This document shows, piece after piece, positions 7,605 through 19,300 of a stretch of 37,692 bases of DNA; position 1 is the stretch's first letter; the number at the start of each line of letters is the position of its first letter. The DNA is from Sphingomonas paucimobilis NBRC 13935. Lineage in GTDB: Bacteria > Pseudomonadota > Alphaproteobacteria > Sphingomonadales > Sphingomonadaceae. The stretch covers positions 1 to 37,692 of the forward strand of contig NZ_BBJS01000049.1 of assembly GCF_000739895.2 (NCBI RefSeq), given 5' to 3'. Made by a program: the position numbers and the translations under genes. The notes below the pieces were generated by a model that made no database searches, was not told the origin of the DNA, and was given only the letters and a program-made list of their open reading frames with translations.

Positions 7605-7975
7605 GCGTGAACGCTGCCAAAGCGATGCGCCGACGATCCGAAGCCCCCACGACTGATCGCCGCCGAGCGGGTCATCGCGGTAGCGCTGGGGGCGGTCTGA
7701 TAGCGGGTTCCGCCCATGGCGCGAAAGCTGCCCCCCGTGGCGCGTTCACCGTAAAAGGGGATCAATCGGCCCCGTCCCAGGAAATACCAGAAGGCCCCAC
7801 CGCCGCCGACCCGGTGCTGCCGGCATCGGTCATCGGGCAGACGCTTGCCCTGCGCATCGGTGCAGATGGCGGTGTCCGTTTCCGCCGTCCAGCCATCGTC
7901 CGCATTGTTGCGATTACAGCCGCCCGCCAGCAACGCGGCCGCCAGCGCGGTCGTCCATTTCAAATCAAAGGCCAT
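7601..7975 (-). CDS. YgiB-like (DUF1190-type) putative lipoprotein
   Basis: 124 residues. It has a short basic N-terminus, a hydrophobic segment and a lipobox-like LLAGGC (Cys about residue 20), so it is probably exported and lipidated, although the -3 residue is Ala instead of the usual Leu. The rest is Gly, Ser and Arg rich with a conserved-looking block GRGRLIPFYGERATGGSF. E. coli YgiB proteins share a Cys-rich start and a similar Gly/Ser-rich tail and are encoded directly before YgiC. Here the stop overlaps the start of the ATP-grasp gene in the same order. The assignment rests on partner identity and composition more than on strong motif identity. Function unknown. Confidence 0.65.
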   Translation of the reverse strand: MAFDLKWTTALAAALLAGGCNRNNADDGWTAETDTAICTDAQGKRLPDDRCRQHRVGGGGAFWYFLGRGRLIPFYGERATGGSFRAMGGTRYQTAPSATAMTRSAAISRGGFGSSAHRFGSVHA

Positions 7976-8046
7976 ATTGTTCTCCCCACTCCATCATGGA
8001 GCAGGATACGCATCCTTGGCCAGTATCTGATCATACCTATAAAACA

Positions 8047-8073
8047 GGCGCCGGTCCGTTACGAACCGGCGCC
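8047..8073 (-). terminator. Terminator hairpin downstream of the glycine-zipper gene
   Basis: A perfect 9-bp stem GGCGCCGGT / ACCGGCGCC with a 9-base loop. Read on the minus strand it is followed by TGTTTTA, so it fits intrinsic termination of the glycine-zipper gene that ends 11 bp earlier. Confidence 0.7.
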
Positions 8074-8084
8074 CCTTTCCTTCC

Positions 8085-8456
8085 TCAGCGGCAGCGGACC
8101 TTGCCGCGATCGATTGAGCGGCCCAGCAGCGCGCCACCGCCGGCGCCCAGCAACGTGCCCAGCGTACCGCCGCCGATCACATTGCCCAGCACGCCTCCGC
8201 CCAGCGCACCGACGACCAGGCCGGTGGTGCCGTCATTGCGCTTGCAATAGGTGCGGCCATCGCGCCCACGAAAGACCTGATCGTCACGGTTCAGGCGGCG
8301 TTCGCGATAGCTTCCCCGCCGATAGTCACGCGAGGGTTCCCAGTCATCGCGATCGCCATGCCAGCGATAATCGCGATTCTGCGCCATGGCCGGCGTCGTG
8401 GCGATCGGGGCGGCGACGGTCATGACGGCCAGCGCGGCGAGCAGAGGGGCTTTCAT
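8085..8456 (-). CDS. Glycine-zipper (2TM-like) exported protein
   Basis: 123 residues. A cleavable signal peptide ends near TTPAMAQ. A charged Arg/Asp/Tyr-rich stretch follows (about 27-70), then a glycine-zipper segment with small-residue periodicity, LVVGALGGGVLGNVIGGGTL and GTLLGAGGGALLG (about 80-113). This pattern is seen in the Rickettsia 17-kDa surface-antigen family and other small envelope proteins whose glycine zippers insert in membranes. It has no lipobox Cys. GGAGAG lies 7 nt before ATG. It has its own terminator and is transcribed divergently from yjbQ. Likely an envelope structural or stress protein; exact role unknown. Confidence 0.85.
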   Translation of the reverse strand: MKAPLLAALAVMTVAAPIATTPAMAQNRDYRWHGDRDDWEPSRDYRRGSYRERRLNRDDQVFRGRDGRTYCKRNDGTTGLVVGALGGGVLGNVIGGGTLGTLLGAGGGALLGRSIDRGKVRCR

Positions 8457-8561
8457 CGGAACTCTCCTTGTGCAGACTGCGGCTCAACGCCTGGAGAGAA
8501 CAGCCGTTCAATTATGCCCGAAGCGATGGCATCGTCCGGCCGGCTGGCGCATTGAACAGCC

Positions 8562-8981
8562 ATGCACCAAGCCACCACCATCTTGTCGTTCGACACCCAT
8601 GGCCAGGGTCTGACCGATATCACCCGCTCCATCAGCGCCTGGGTCAACGCCCAGGCGATGCACGAAGGGTTGCTGACCCTGTTCTGTCGCCACACCTCGG
8701 CCTCGCTGATCATCCAGGAGAATGCCGCGCCCGAGGTGAAGACCGACATCCTCGCCTATTTTGCGCGGCTCGCACCAGAGGATGCGCGGGCCTATGCCCA
8801 TGACGATGAAGGGCCGGACGACATGCCCGCTCATCTGCGCACCATCCTGACGGGGGTGAACCTTTCGGTCCCGCTGATCGGGGGGCGTCTTGCGCTCGGC
8901 ACATGGCAGGGAATCTATCTGTTCGAGCATCGTAGTGCCCCGCATCGACGATCGGTGGCGCTGCATATGATGGGCGAATGA
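8562..8981 (+). CDS. YjbQ family protein (UPF0047; secondary thiamine-phosphate synthase)
   Basis: 139 residues, the full family length. Signatures are GLLTLFCRHTSASLIIQENA (about 36-55), HDDEGPDDMPAHLRTIL (about 80-96), GRLALGTWQGIYLFEHR and a final RSVALHM. The conserved His and Asp residues line the active pocket in solved family structures. E. coli YjbQ shows weak thiamine-phosphate synthase activity that can replace ThiE, but its physiological role is unsettled. It is monocistronic by appearance, diverging from the glycine-zipper gene. Family assignment is firm. Confidence 0.93.
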   Translation: MHQATTILSFDTHGQGLTDITRSISAWVNAQAMHEGLLTLFCRHTSASLIIQENAAPEVKTDILAYFARLAPEDARAYAHDDEGPDDMPAHLRTILTGVNLSVPLIGGRLALGTWQGIYLFEHRSAPHRRSVALHMMGE

Positions 8982-9100
8982 GCAGCGCATGAGCAACATT
9001 TCATCGCGGGAGCAAAACTGTTCATCGCCCGTTCTGCCGTAATTGGATAAGGTCTTTGCGCTCTCGGTCCGTCCGGGGAGCAGGAAAGGAAAACAAGACC

Positions 9101-9682
9101 ATGCAATTCGGTCGAAAGGTCGCTCTCGCCCTGGTCGGCGCCAGCACCCTGATGGTCGCCGGCTGCGCGACCGAAACCACATACCGCCCGGCCACGGGCA
9201 CCGGCTTCTACCGGACCGGCTATTCCGATCAGCAGTTGGAGCCCGGTCGCTTCATCGTCAGCTTCGCCGGCAACACCGTAACGTCGCGCGACACGGTCGA
9301 GCGCTATCTGCTGTTCCGTGCGGCCGAGCTGACCTTGGCCAATGGCTATGACTATTTCGTCATGGCCGATCGCGACACGCAGCTTCGTTCGCGCACCTAT
9401 TCCACGCCGGGCGCCTTCGGGCCGGGATTTGGCGGATGGGGCGGCGGCTGGTGGGGCCCGTCCTGGCGCTATTATGGCCGCGGCTTCGGCTGGCGTAGCT
9501 GGGATCCGTTCTGGGGCGATCCCTTCTTCGGCAACAACATGGACATCAACACCATCGACCGGTACGAGGCGACCGCCGAGATCGTGATGCGCAAGGGGCC
9601 GATCCCGCGCGATAATCTCCGCGCCTTCGACGCCCGCGCGATCGTCAATACGATCGGGCCGACGGTCGTCCTGCCGAAGTAA
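9101..9682 (+). CDS. CC0125/CC1285-type lipoprotein
   Basis: 193 residues from ATG 9101; an upstream in-frame start (9056) is rejected because AGGAAAGGA lies 6-15 nt before 9101 and the signal sequence begins there. The signal ends at lipobox VAGC (Cys22), so the mature protein is lipid-anchored. The domain has the pattern TGFYRTGYSDQQLEPGRFIV, then FRAAELTLANGYDYFVM, typical of a small family of alphaproteobacterial lipoproteins. A Gly/Trp/Tyr/Phe-rich stretch (about 107-148) forms an insertion, and the C-terminal part resumes with RYEATAEIVMRKG. Function is not known; probably periplasmic face of an envelope membrane. A terminator follows at once. Confidence 0.85.
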   Translation: MQFGRKVALALVGASTLMVAGCATETTYRPATGTGFYRTGYSDQQLEPGRFIVSFAGNTVTSRDTVERYLLFRAAELTLANGYDYFVMADRDTQLRSRTYSTPGAFGPGFGGWGGGWWGPSWRYYGRGFGWRSWDPFWGDPFFGNNMDINTIDRYEATAEIVMRKGPIPRDNLRAFDARAIVNTIGPTVVLPK

Positions 9683-9704
9683 TCGGATACATATCGACCG
9701 ATTG

Positions 9705-9739
9705 GGGCGGCGGATCCGAGCGGACTCGTCGCCCTTTTT
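9705..9739 (+). terminator. Intrinsic terminator after the CC0125-type lipoprotein
   Basis: Stem GGGCGGCG (9705-9712) / CGTCGCCC (9727-9734) with one wobble pair, followed by TTTTT (9735-9739) on the plus strand, 23 bp after the lipoprotein stop. Confidence 0.8.
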
Positions 9740-9742
9740 CAT

Positions 9743-10135
9743 TCAGGGTTTACCGCCCCTCACCCGGCGCGCATGGACCATGGATCGCAGCGCATCGAGG
9801 CGGGCCCGCACCTCAACGGCGCCGGATGGCATCGCACCAGGCGCCCCCGAACGCCATTGAACCGAGCGAATGCCGGCCAGCTCCCGGCGAAAGGCTCGTG
9901 CTTCCTCCGCCGTGATATCGCCGCTCTTTTCCCCGGCCCGGATGCCACGCTCGATCTTGCGCGTTTCCGATCCGATAAAGGGGGCGGCACTGTCGCGCCA
10001 TGCGCTACCGCGCCGATCCGGATTTTGGGAGAACGACTTGATCGCCTCCGCCGGCGGGCCAGGCCGAACGAATTGAGCCGGTGCCATCGTCGGAGCAGTC
10101 AATCCGACGGCCATCAGAATCGCGCGACGCTTCAT
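9743..10135 (-). CDS. Small exported protein of unknown function
   Basis: 130 residues with a signal peptide (MKRRAILMAVGLTAP, likely cut near MAPAQF). The mature part is basic and helical, with a block SETRKIERGIRAGEKSGDIT and EEARAFRRELAGIR that reads like an amphipathic helical pair. I recognise no family. GGGGAG lies about 9 nt before the ATG and GC-rich third positions support coding. It is convergent with the preceding lipoprotein gene and follows secA on the same strand with the secA terminator between them, so it is probably separately transcribed. Confidence 0.7.
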   Translation of the reverse strand: MKRRAILMAVGLTAPTMAPAQFVRPGPPAEAIKSFSQNPDRRGSAWRDSAAPFIGSETRKIERGIRAGEKSGDITAEEARAFRRELAGIRSVQWRSGAPGAMPSGAVEVRARLDALRSMVHARRVRGGKP

Positions 10136-10223
10136 CCCCGTTTCTCCCCTGTTGCCGGAGGATCGCGCTCTGTCGCTGAATGGAGGATGTCTGGCCTATT
10201 CCTCCCCTGCAAAGCGAGAAATG

Positions 10224-10253
10224 AAAAGGGCGGCGGACCGAGGTCCACCGCCC
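10224..10253 (-). terminator. Intrinsic terminator of secA
   Basis: Twelve-base arms 10228-10239 and 10242-10253. In minus-strand RNA they pair fully with one G-U wobble; on the plus strand the same position would be a C-A mismatch. TTTT follows on the minus strand (10224-10227), so orientation toward secA is clear. Confidence 0.8.
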
Positions 10254-10278
10254 TTCCCTGAACCCGCAGGGGTGACGG

Positions 10279-13023
<2,745 letters not shown>

Positions 13024-13135
13024 AAGCGATTTCCTGACTGAAATATCGTGAAGAGGGCGCAGCCATGTTCAAGACAGCGGCGCGCGCGATCGAAAGGGGT
13101 AGGGAATGGTGCCGGCCGACCGCCGACGTCCGCGC

Positions 13136-13396
13136 CTATTCGCGCCGGCGGCCCATGAAGGGCGCCACGATCGGGCGCGGCATCGCGGCCAGGAACAGAC
13201 TGTTCGGCCGGGCGCTGTCGATCAGGCTGGCAAGCGGCTGCATCGGCCGGGTCGCGGCCCGCGCGACGGCGGCCTGCTTGGCGGCGGCGGCAATGCTGCG
13301 CTCGGCAACGACACCCCGCGCCTCCTGCCCACGCGCAGCCGAACCCACGCCGGTCAGCGCGGATAGGAGGGCGGAAAGGAGCAGAAGCAGGTTCAT
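13136..13396 (-). CDS. Small exported protein of unknown function upstream of secA
   Basis: 86 residues with a clear signal peptide (MNLLLLLSALLSALTGVGSA). The mature part is Ala/Arg-rich (ARGQEARGVVAERSIAAAAK) and ends in Pro/Arg-rich sequence, with no Cys and no recognisable domain. It lies 112 bp upstream of secA on the same strand. Codon use fits the surroundings. It could be a small periplasmic protein; I cannot assign a role. Confidence 0.6.
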   Translation of the reverse strand: MNLLLLLSALLSALTGVGSAARGQEARGVVAERSIAAAAKQAAVARAATRPMQPLASLIDSARPNSLFLAAMPRPIVAPFMGRRRE

Positions 13397-13527
13397 GCGA
13401 GGCTTGTCTTAGGCAGATACGCGCGGCGCGTCCATCCGTTGCACGCTCTATTGCACGTCATCACCCGCGCGACGCCGGCAACCCTAGGAGAACTCCCCCA
13501 CTTCATGCCCAAACGGCCCTCTTATCG

Positions 13528-13983
13528 TCACCTCGGCATCTGCCAGCGCACGTTGAACGTCCGATAGATGCCTGCGATGGGCTGCCCTTTCCGATTACGG
13601 GCGGGTTCGAACCGGACATGGTCGACCGCCATATGGCAAGTCGTGCGGTCAAGGACCGCGTGGCCGCTGCTTTCCACGACCTCACAGGCCGTGGGCACAC
13701 CCGTGTCGTCAACCAACAGGGCTATGCGGGACCGCCCCTCCCAATTGTGGCGCAAAGCCTCGTTGGGATAGGAATCCGGCCCGAAATAGGCGGCGGGGTT
13801 TCCCGTCAGGCGTGGCGGTGTCGCGGCAGCGGGAAGATCGCGAGGCAGGCGTCCCGGCTCCCCACGGGTTCGCCATTCATAGGCCCGGTCGATCAACAGC
13901 GAAACCAGGACCAGCAGCAACGCGATGAGCACGCCGACAAGGGCAAGCACGCCATTCCGAAGACCTTGCCCCGTACCCCACAT
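13528..13983 (-). CDS. TonB C-terminal-domain protein (energy-transducer TonB-like)
   Basis: 151 residues. An N-terminal membrane anchor (about 9-31, GVLALVGVLIALLLVLVSLL) is followed by a short Arg/Pro linker and a TonB-like C-terminal domain (about 66-150) with the pattern SYPNEALRHNWEGRSRIALL, then GVPTACEVVESSGHAVLD and VRFEPARNRKGQPIAG. The anchor precedes a very short spacer, unlike true TonB with its long Pro-rich spacer, so it may not reach the outer membrane. Two Cys in the domain are typical of sphingomonad TonB-C proteins. It could be an accessory transducer or an unrelated periplasmic protein using the fold. Confidence 0.8.
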   Translation of the reverse strand: MWGTGQGLRNGVLALVGVLIALLLVLVSLLIDRAYEWRTRGEPGRLPRDLPAAATPPRLTGNPAAYFGPDSYPNEALRHNWEGRSRIALLVDDTGVPTACEVVESSGHAVLDRTTCHMAVDHVRFEPARNRKGQPIAGIYRTFNVRWQMPR

Positions 13984-14093
13984 ATCGCCCTGCCCATTCG
14001 CCCGCGGAACGCATCAAACCCGTCGACCCGGCATCGGTCAACCCGCCGGAAGCGCTTGCTCCCGATCCGTGCTGGGCTATGTAGCTTGCCCTC

Positions 14094-15320
14094 ATGAGCA
14101 CCGCCACCTCGCCCCTCGCCCAGCCCTTCCCCGCCCTGCCCGCGATCGACGGCGTGACGCTGCGCGTCGCGCGGGCGCGATACAAGAATTGGGATCGCTG
14201 CGACATGACCTTCGTGACGGTCCCTGAGGGGACGAGCGTGGCGGGCGTGTTGACCACCAGCAAATGCCCCAGCCCGGAGGTGGAATGGTGTCGCAAGGCG
14301 CTGGTACTGGGCAGCGCCCGCGCGCTCGTCGTCAACGCGGGCAATTCCAACGCCTTTACCGGCCACCGGGGCCGCGCTGCCGTCGAGGCGATTGCCGCGC
14401 GCACCGCCGCTGCGATGGATTGCCAGCCCTCGGACGTCTTCGTCGCCTCGACGGGCGTGATCGGTGTGCCGCTGCCCATCGACAAGGCCGAAGCGGGCCT
14501 TGACGCCGCCTTCACGGCCGAGCCCTGTGATTGGGAAGATGCCGCCGCCACGATCATGACCACCGACACCTTCGCCAAGGGCGCGACGACCACCGCCGTG
14601 GTCGATGGCCGTACGGTGACGTTGGCGGGCATCATCAAGGGCTCAGGCATGATCGCCCCTGACATGGCGACGATGCTGGGCTTCATCTTCACCGACGCCG
14701 CGGTCGAGCCCGAATTTCTGCAACGTGCGCTGAGCACCGCCAATGGTCGGAGCTTTTCCTGCATCACGGTCGATGGCGACACCTCGACCAGCGACACGGT
14801 ACTGGCCTTTGCCACCGGGCGCGCGGGCAATGCGCCGCTGGTCGATGACGAGAGCGACGGGGCCGACGCCTTCCGCGCGGCGCTAGCCGATTTGTGTCAC
14901 CAACTCGCGCTGCTGGTTGTGCGCGACGGCGAAGGTGCGACCAAGCTGATCGAGATCCGGGTCGAGGGCGCGGAGAGCGACCGCTCGGCGCATCGCATCG
15001 CCATGTCGATCGCCAACTCACCGCTGGTGAAGACCGCCATCGCGGGCGAGGATGCCAATTGGGGCCGCGTCGTCATGGCCGTCGGCAAGGCGGGCGAACC
15101 GGCCGAGCGCGACAAGCTGTCGATCCGCTTCGGCGAGACGCTGGTGGCGAAGGACGGCCTAGCCGTCGAAGGCTATGACGAGGCGCCCGTCGCCGCGCAT
15201 CTGAAGGGGCAGGAGATCGCGGTCGGCGTCGACCTGGGCCTGGGCGACGGCGTCGCGACGGTTTGGACCTGCGACCTGACCCATGGCTATATTTCGATCA
15301 ACGCCGATTACCGGAGCTGA
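14094..15320 (+). CDS. argJ: Bifunctional glutamate N-acetyltransferase / ornithine acetyltransferase ArgJ
   Basis: 408 residues, full length. ArgJ moves the acetyl group from N-acetylornithine to glutamate in the cyclic arginine pathway and may also use acetyl-CoA. The family cleaves itself before a Thr nucleophile inside KGSGMIAPDMATML (182-195, Thr193), giving alpha and beta chains. Other signatures are NAGNSNAFTG (81-90) and, near the end, EDANWGRVVMAVGKAG. The protein ends in the usual THGYISINADYRS. A GST gene starts 5 bp downstream and is probably co-transcribed. Whether it is mono- or bifunctional cannot be decided from sequence. Confidence 0.98.
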   Translation: MSTATSPLAQPFPALPAIDGVTLRVARARYKNWDRCDMTFVTVPEGTSVAGVLTTSKCPSPEVEWCRKALVLGSARALVVNAGNSNAFTGHRGRAAVEAIAARTAAAMDCQPSDVFVASTGVIGVPLPIDKAEAGLDAAFTAEPCDWEDAAATIMTTDTFAKGATTTAVVDGRTVTLAGIIKGSGMIAPDMATMLGFIFTDAAVEPEFLQRALSTANGRSFSCITVDGDTSTSDTVLAFATGRAGNAPLVDDESDGADAFRAALADLCHQLALLVVRDGEGATKLIEIRVEGAESDRSAHRIAMSIANSPLVKTAIAGEDANWGRVVMAVGKAGEPAERDKLSIRFGETLVAKDGLAVEGYDEAPVAAHLKGQEIAVGVDLGLGDGVATVWTCDLTHGYISINADYRS

Positions 15321-15325
15321 GGCGG

Positions 15326-15937
15326 ATGCTGACCATCTGGGGCCGGATCAATTCGCACAACGTCAAGAAGGTCGTCTGGCTGGCCGAGGAAATGGGGCTA
15401 GCCTATGACCGGCGCGATGTCGGCGGGTCGTTCGGAATGGACGCGGCGTATCGTGCGCTAAACCCCAATGCGCTGATCCCGACGATCGAGGATGACGGCT
15501 TCGTCCTGTGGGAGTCGAACAGCATCCTGCGCTATCTGGCTGCGAACTACGGCGGTGAGGCCTTCTACCCCATCGACCGCAAGGCGCGCGCCTCGGCCGA
15601 GCGGTGGATGGACTGGCATTTCACCTGGGCCGATGCGGTGCGGCCGATCTTCTTCCAGATGGTACGGACGGCACCCGAGAAACGCGATGCCGGACTGGTC
15701 GAGCGCAGCGTGGCGCGGGCGGCGACGCTGTCCGCCATCCTCGACGATGTGCTGGGGCGGCAGCCCTGGTTGTCGGGGGATGCGTTCGGGATCGGGGATA
15801 TTCCCGTCGCCGCCTATGCGAACACCTGGTTTCAGTTGCCGGTCGAGCGGCCATCACGGCCCAATCTAGAACGCTGGTATGCGGCTTTGCAGGAGCGCCA
15901 AGCCTTTCGCGACGTGGTAATGATCCCACTGAGCTGA
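15326..15937 (+). CDS. Glutathione S-transferase family protein
   Basis: 203 residues from ATG 15326, 5 bp after the argJ stop; the longer in-frame version would run into argJ and lacks family sequence. The thioredoxin-like N-terminal domain (1-80) has TIWGRINSHNVKKVVWLAEE, the cis-Pro element NALIPTIEDDGFVLWESNSI and LRYLAANYG (glutathione gamma-glutamyl site E-S). The helical C-terminal domain (90-200) contains the SGDAFGIGDIPVAAYANTW N-capping region. A Ser (Ser10) near the start is the candidate thiolate-stabilising residue. Substrate unknown; the link with argJ is positional only. Confidence 0.93.
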   Translation: MLTIWGRINSHNVKKVVWLAEEMGLAYDRRDVGGSFGMDAAYRALNPNALIPTIEDDGFVLWESNSILRYLAANYGGEAFYPIDRKARASAERWMDWHFTWADAVRPIFFQMVRTAPEKRDAGLVERSVARAATLSAILDDVLGRQPWLSGDAFGIGDIPVAAYANTWFQLPVERPSRPNLERWYAALQERQAFRDVVMIPLS

Positions 15938-15960
15938 GCGCATTCCCACCCGGCCAAAGA

Positions 15961-16000
15961 AAAAGGGGGCCTTCCCAGACCAGGAAGCCCCCCTTTCTTT
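15961..16000. terminator. Bidirectional terminator between GST and trxA
   Basis: A GC-rich inverted repeat (15965-15993, GGGGGCCTTCC with GGAAGCCCCCC) is flanked by an A-run on the left and a T-rich run on the right, so it can terminate both the plus-strand argJ-GST unit and the minus-strand trxA operon. Confidence 0.75.
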
Positions 16001-16018
16001 ACCAAACCGATATCGGCG

Positions 16019-16339
16019 TCAGAGCGCGCCTTCCAGCCAGGCCTTGATCCGCCCCTTGGGCTCAGCGCCGACCTTGGTCGCGGCGGCGGCACCGCCCTTG
16101 AACAGGATCATCGTCGGGATGCCGCGGACCCCGTAACGACCGGGGGCGTCGGGATTGTCGTCGATGTTCAGCTTGGCGATCGTCACCTGCTCGCCCAGTT
16201 CCTCGGACAGTTCCTCCAGCGACGGGCCGATCATCTTGCACGGTCCGCACCATTCGGCCCAGAAATCGACCAGCACCGGCTTGTCGGAGTTCAGGACGTC
16301 CGCTTCGAAGCTAGCGTCGGTGATCTGCTTGGTTGCCAT
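16019..16339 (-). CDS. trxA: Thioredoxin 1
   Basis: 106 residues with the active site WCGPCK at 30-35 in the context VDFWAEWCGPCKMIGP, the cis-Pro loop RGIPTMILF (near 73-81) and the usual length. Thioredoxin reduces cytoplasmic disulfides, including ribonucleotide reductase and methionine sulfoxide reductases. A strong AGGAG lies 8 nt before ATG. It lies 48 bp downstream of addA and is the last gene of the divL-tsaE-amgK-murU-addB-addA run, ending at a bidirectional terminator; it may also have its own promoter. Confidence 0.98.
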   Translation of the reverse strand: MATKQITDASFEADVLNSDKPVLVDFWAEWCGPCKMIGPSLEELSEELGEQVTIAKLNIDDNPDAPGRYGVRGIPTMILFKGGAAAATKVGAEPKGRIKAWLEGAL

Positions 16340-16387
16340 GTTCGTTTCTCCTTGATGGCCTACATCTAGGGGGCGGCCGATGCTCGC

Positions 16388-19300
16388 TCAACCTCCGAAT
16401 GCCAAGCTTTGCTCCCCGTCGCGAAAGCCCGGCTTGTGGGCGGCGAGCACCCTATCGGGCACAGGGATCAATCGAGGCCCGGCGGTATAGAGCAGCGCCA
16501 CCGAGACGCGCCGCCCCGGAAAGATGACCTCCAGCGCGGCGGCATAGCCCGCCATCTGCGCAAGATGGAACACCGGCACATCGTCCAGCCCGCCCGGCGC
16601 GCGGCGTCCGGTCTTGTAGTCGATCAGCCGGATCTCATCCGCCTCGATCAGCAGCCGGTCGACCCGGCCCGACACCACCAGCCCGCTCGCCAGCGTCGCC
16701 GCGATCGGCGCTTCGGCCAGCGATCCCGGCCCGAACAGCGCGGCATAGGCCGGATCGTCCAGAATACCGAACACGGCCTGGCTGACATCGGCGCGCAAAT
16801 CGGCATTCTCGACGCCGGCGGCCTGGACCAACCAGCGCTCCGCCGCGCCGCGCCGCGCTTCGGGCGCGACCGGGGGCAGCCGTTCGAGCAGGCAGTGGAT
16901 CAGCCGCCCTCGCTCCGCCGCCGCGCGCATCGCCGGGGTCGGTGGCGGATCGGCCACCAGATCTTCGCCTAGCGACGACGGGGCCAGCGGACGCGGCGGG
17001 CGCGACTCCTGCGGGGCGGGACGATGCACCCAATCGGGCAAGGGTGCCTCCGCCCGCAGGACCGGCGACGGCGTGGACGCGCCCGAATGGGGCGCGAACG
17101 GCGCCTGTGGCGTCATGCCGTAGAAGGTCCGCGACTGGCCGTCCCCCGGCTCGGTCTCCGCGACGCCCAGCGCGGTCATGGCGCGGGCGCAAGTCGCGTA
17201 CCAGCTATGCATCGGGGGCACGCCCGCCGCCCGCTTGCCCAGCGCGCCGGCGACCACCAGCTGCTCCTCGGCCCGCGTCGCCGCGACGTAGAACAGCCGC
17301 CAATGCTCGGCGAGTTCACGCGCGGCGATCTCGGCCGCGACCGCATCCAGCGGCCCGCCCCGCTCCTCGGCGCGTGGCGGAAAGACCGGGATGGGCAGCG
17401 CGCCGGGTTCGGGCGTCCAGCGCAGGATCGATCGCGGGCTGGCGGTCGGATCGGCGGTGGCGTCGGCCAGAATGACGAGCGGCGCCTGCAACCCCTTGGA
17501 CCCATGCGCGGTCATCACCCGCACCGCATCGAGCGGCGCGGAAGGATCGCGCACGATCTCGACGTCGCCGCGATCGAACCAGTCGAGAAAGCGCTGGAGC
17601 GAGGGCGTGGTCGTGCTTTCGAAAGTCAGCGCGGCGTTTAGCAATTCCTCGATCGGATCGCGCGCCTCGGTCCCCAGCCGGCGGATCAGCTTGCGTCGGC
17701 CATCAAGCGGCCCCGACAGCAATTCCTCCAGAAACTGATAGGGGGTGAACACATCGGCGCGCCCCAGCATCTGCCGCAACGGGGCGAGATCGTCAGCCGG
17801 TAGCGTCCGCGTCAGATGCGCCCAGAGCGATCCACGCTCGCGGTACCCCGCCTCCATCAAGCGTTCCTGCGACCAACCGATCAGCGGCGACACCAAGAGC
17901 GCCGCAAGCGACAAATCATCTTCGGGTTGCAGCACGAAGCGCACCGCCGCCAGCAGGTCCTGCACCGCCAGCGGTGCGTTCAGCCGCAGCCGGTCGACGC
18001 CCGCCACCGGCACCCCCTCGGCATAGAGCCGCGCGACGATCAGCGAGGCCAAGTCACCGCGCCGCTTGACCAGGATCATGATATCCTGCGGCTCCAGCCG
18101 GCGCCCCTTGCTCTCCAGCATCAGCCCGTCGTCGAGCCAGCGGCGGACGGCGCGCGCGATGTCGGTCGCGACCTTGCGCACCGCATCGTCGATCCAGCCC
18201 TCCTCGTCCTCGTCGCTGCCCCCCGCCACGACCGGCGGCCAGAGCGTGACGCGACCGGGGCCTTTCACCTCGCTGGCATGACGCTCGACCTCGCCGGCCA
18301 GCCCCATGCCCGGCTCCGCCAGCGCCTCGACCGCGGCATCGACGAATTCCAGGATCGGGCGCGTCGAGCGGAAGCTGTGTGTCAGCGACAGGCGGTTGAA
18401 CGGCAGGCCGCGCTCCTCGGTCGGCCAATCCTCCTCGCCCGCCACCTGCAGAGCGCGGCGGTGGAAATGCTGCTCCGCCGCCTGGAAATTGATCGGGTCG
18501 GTCCCTTGGAAACCGAAGATCGCCTGCTTGTAATCGCCGACGGTGAACAGCGTCCGGGTTGAGGGTGCATAGAGCCCCCGGCCGACGAAGAACTCATCGG
18601 CCAGCGCTCGGACGATCAGCCACTGGTTGAGGTTGGTGTCCTGCGCCTCGTCGATCAGGACGTGCTCGGTCACCTGATCGAGCTTGTAGCGGACCCATTC
18701 GCCGATGCCCGGACGCTGGAGCAGATCGACCGTCATGCGGATCAGGTCGTCGAAATCGACCGCCCCAATCGCGCGCTTGGCCTGGCCATAGGCACGGGCA
18801 TAGTCGCGACCGACGCTCAGGCCATCGGCGAGCAGATCGGCATGGCGCGCACGCGCGGCGAGGCTTAGCAGATAGCGGCAGGCCTCGCCGACTTCGCTCG
18901 CCATATCCTCATAATCGGGGTCGGCATCGACCAGCTTCTTGGACGCCTTGCGCGGCTCGCCCTTGGCAGTGAAGACCGTGCCCATCAGCGCTTCGAGCAG
19001 CGCCACCCGCCCTGCCCGGTCGCTGCCCAGCCAGCGTTCCATCGCGGCCGCCGCCTTCTCGCCGGTCGCGGTGCCCCAGGCCCGATTGGCCCCCGCCAGC
19101 CGGGCGACGGCGTCCTCGTCGATATCCTCGACGCCCTCGGCGATCGCTTCGTCGATATCGCCCGATGGCAGGTCCAGGGCACGACGAAGCCAGGGCAGGA
19201 TACCGCTTGGCAAGGCCTCCAGCGCCGCCGGGGCATGGGCACAGGCCGCGAGGAACGCCTCCGCCCCGCCCTCGCCCAGACGCAGCGACAGCGCGCCGAC

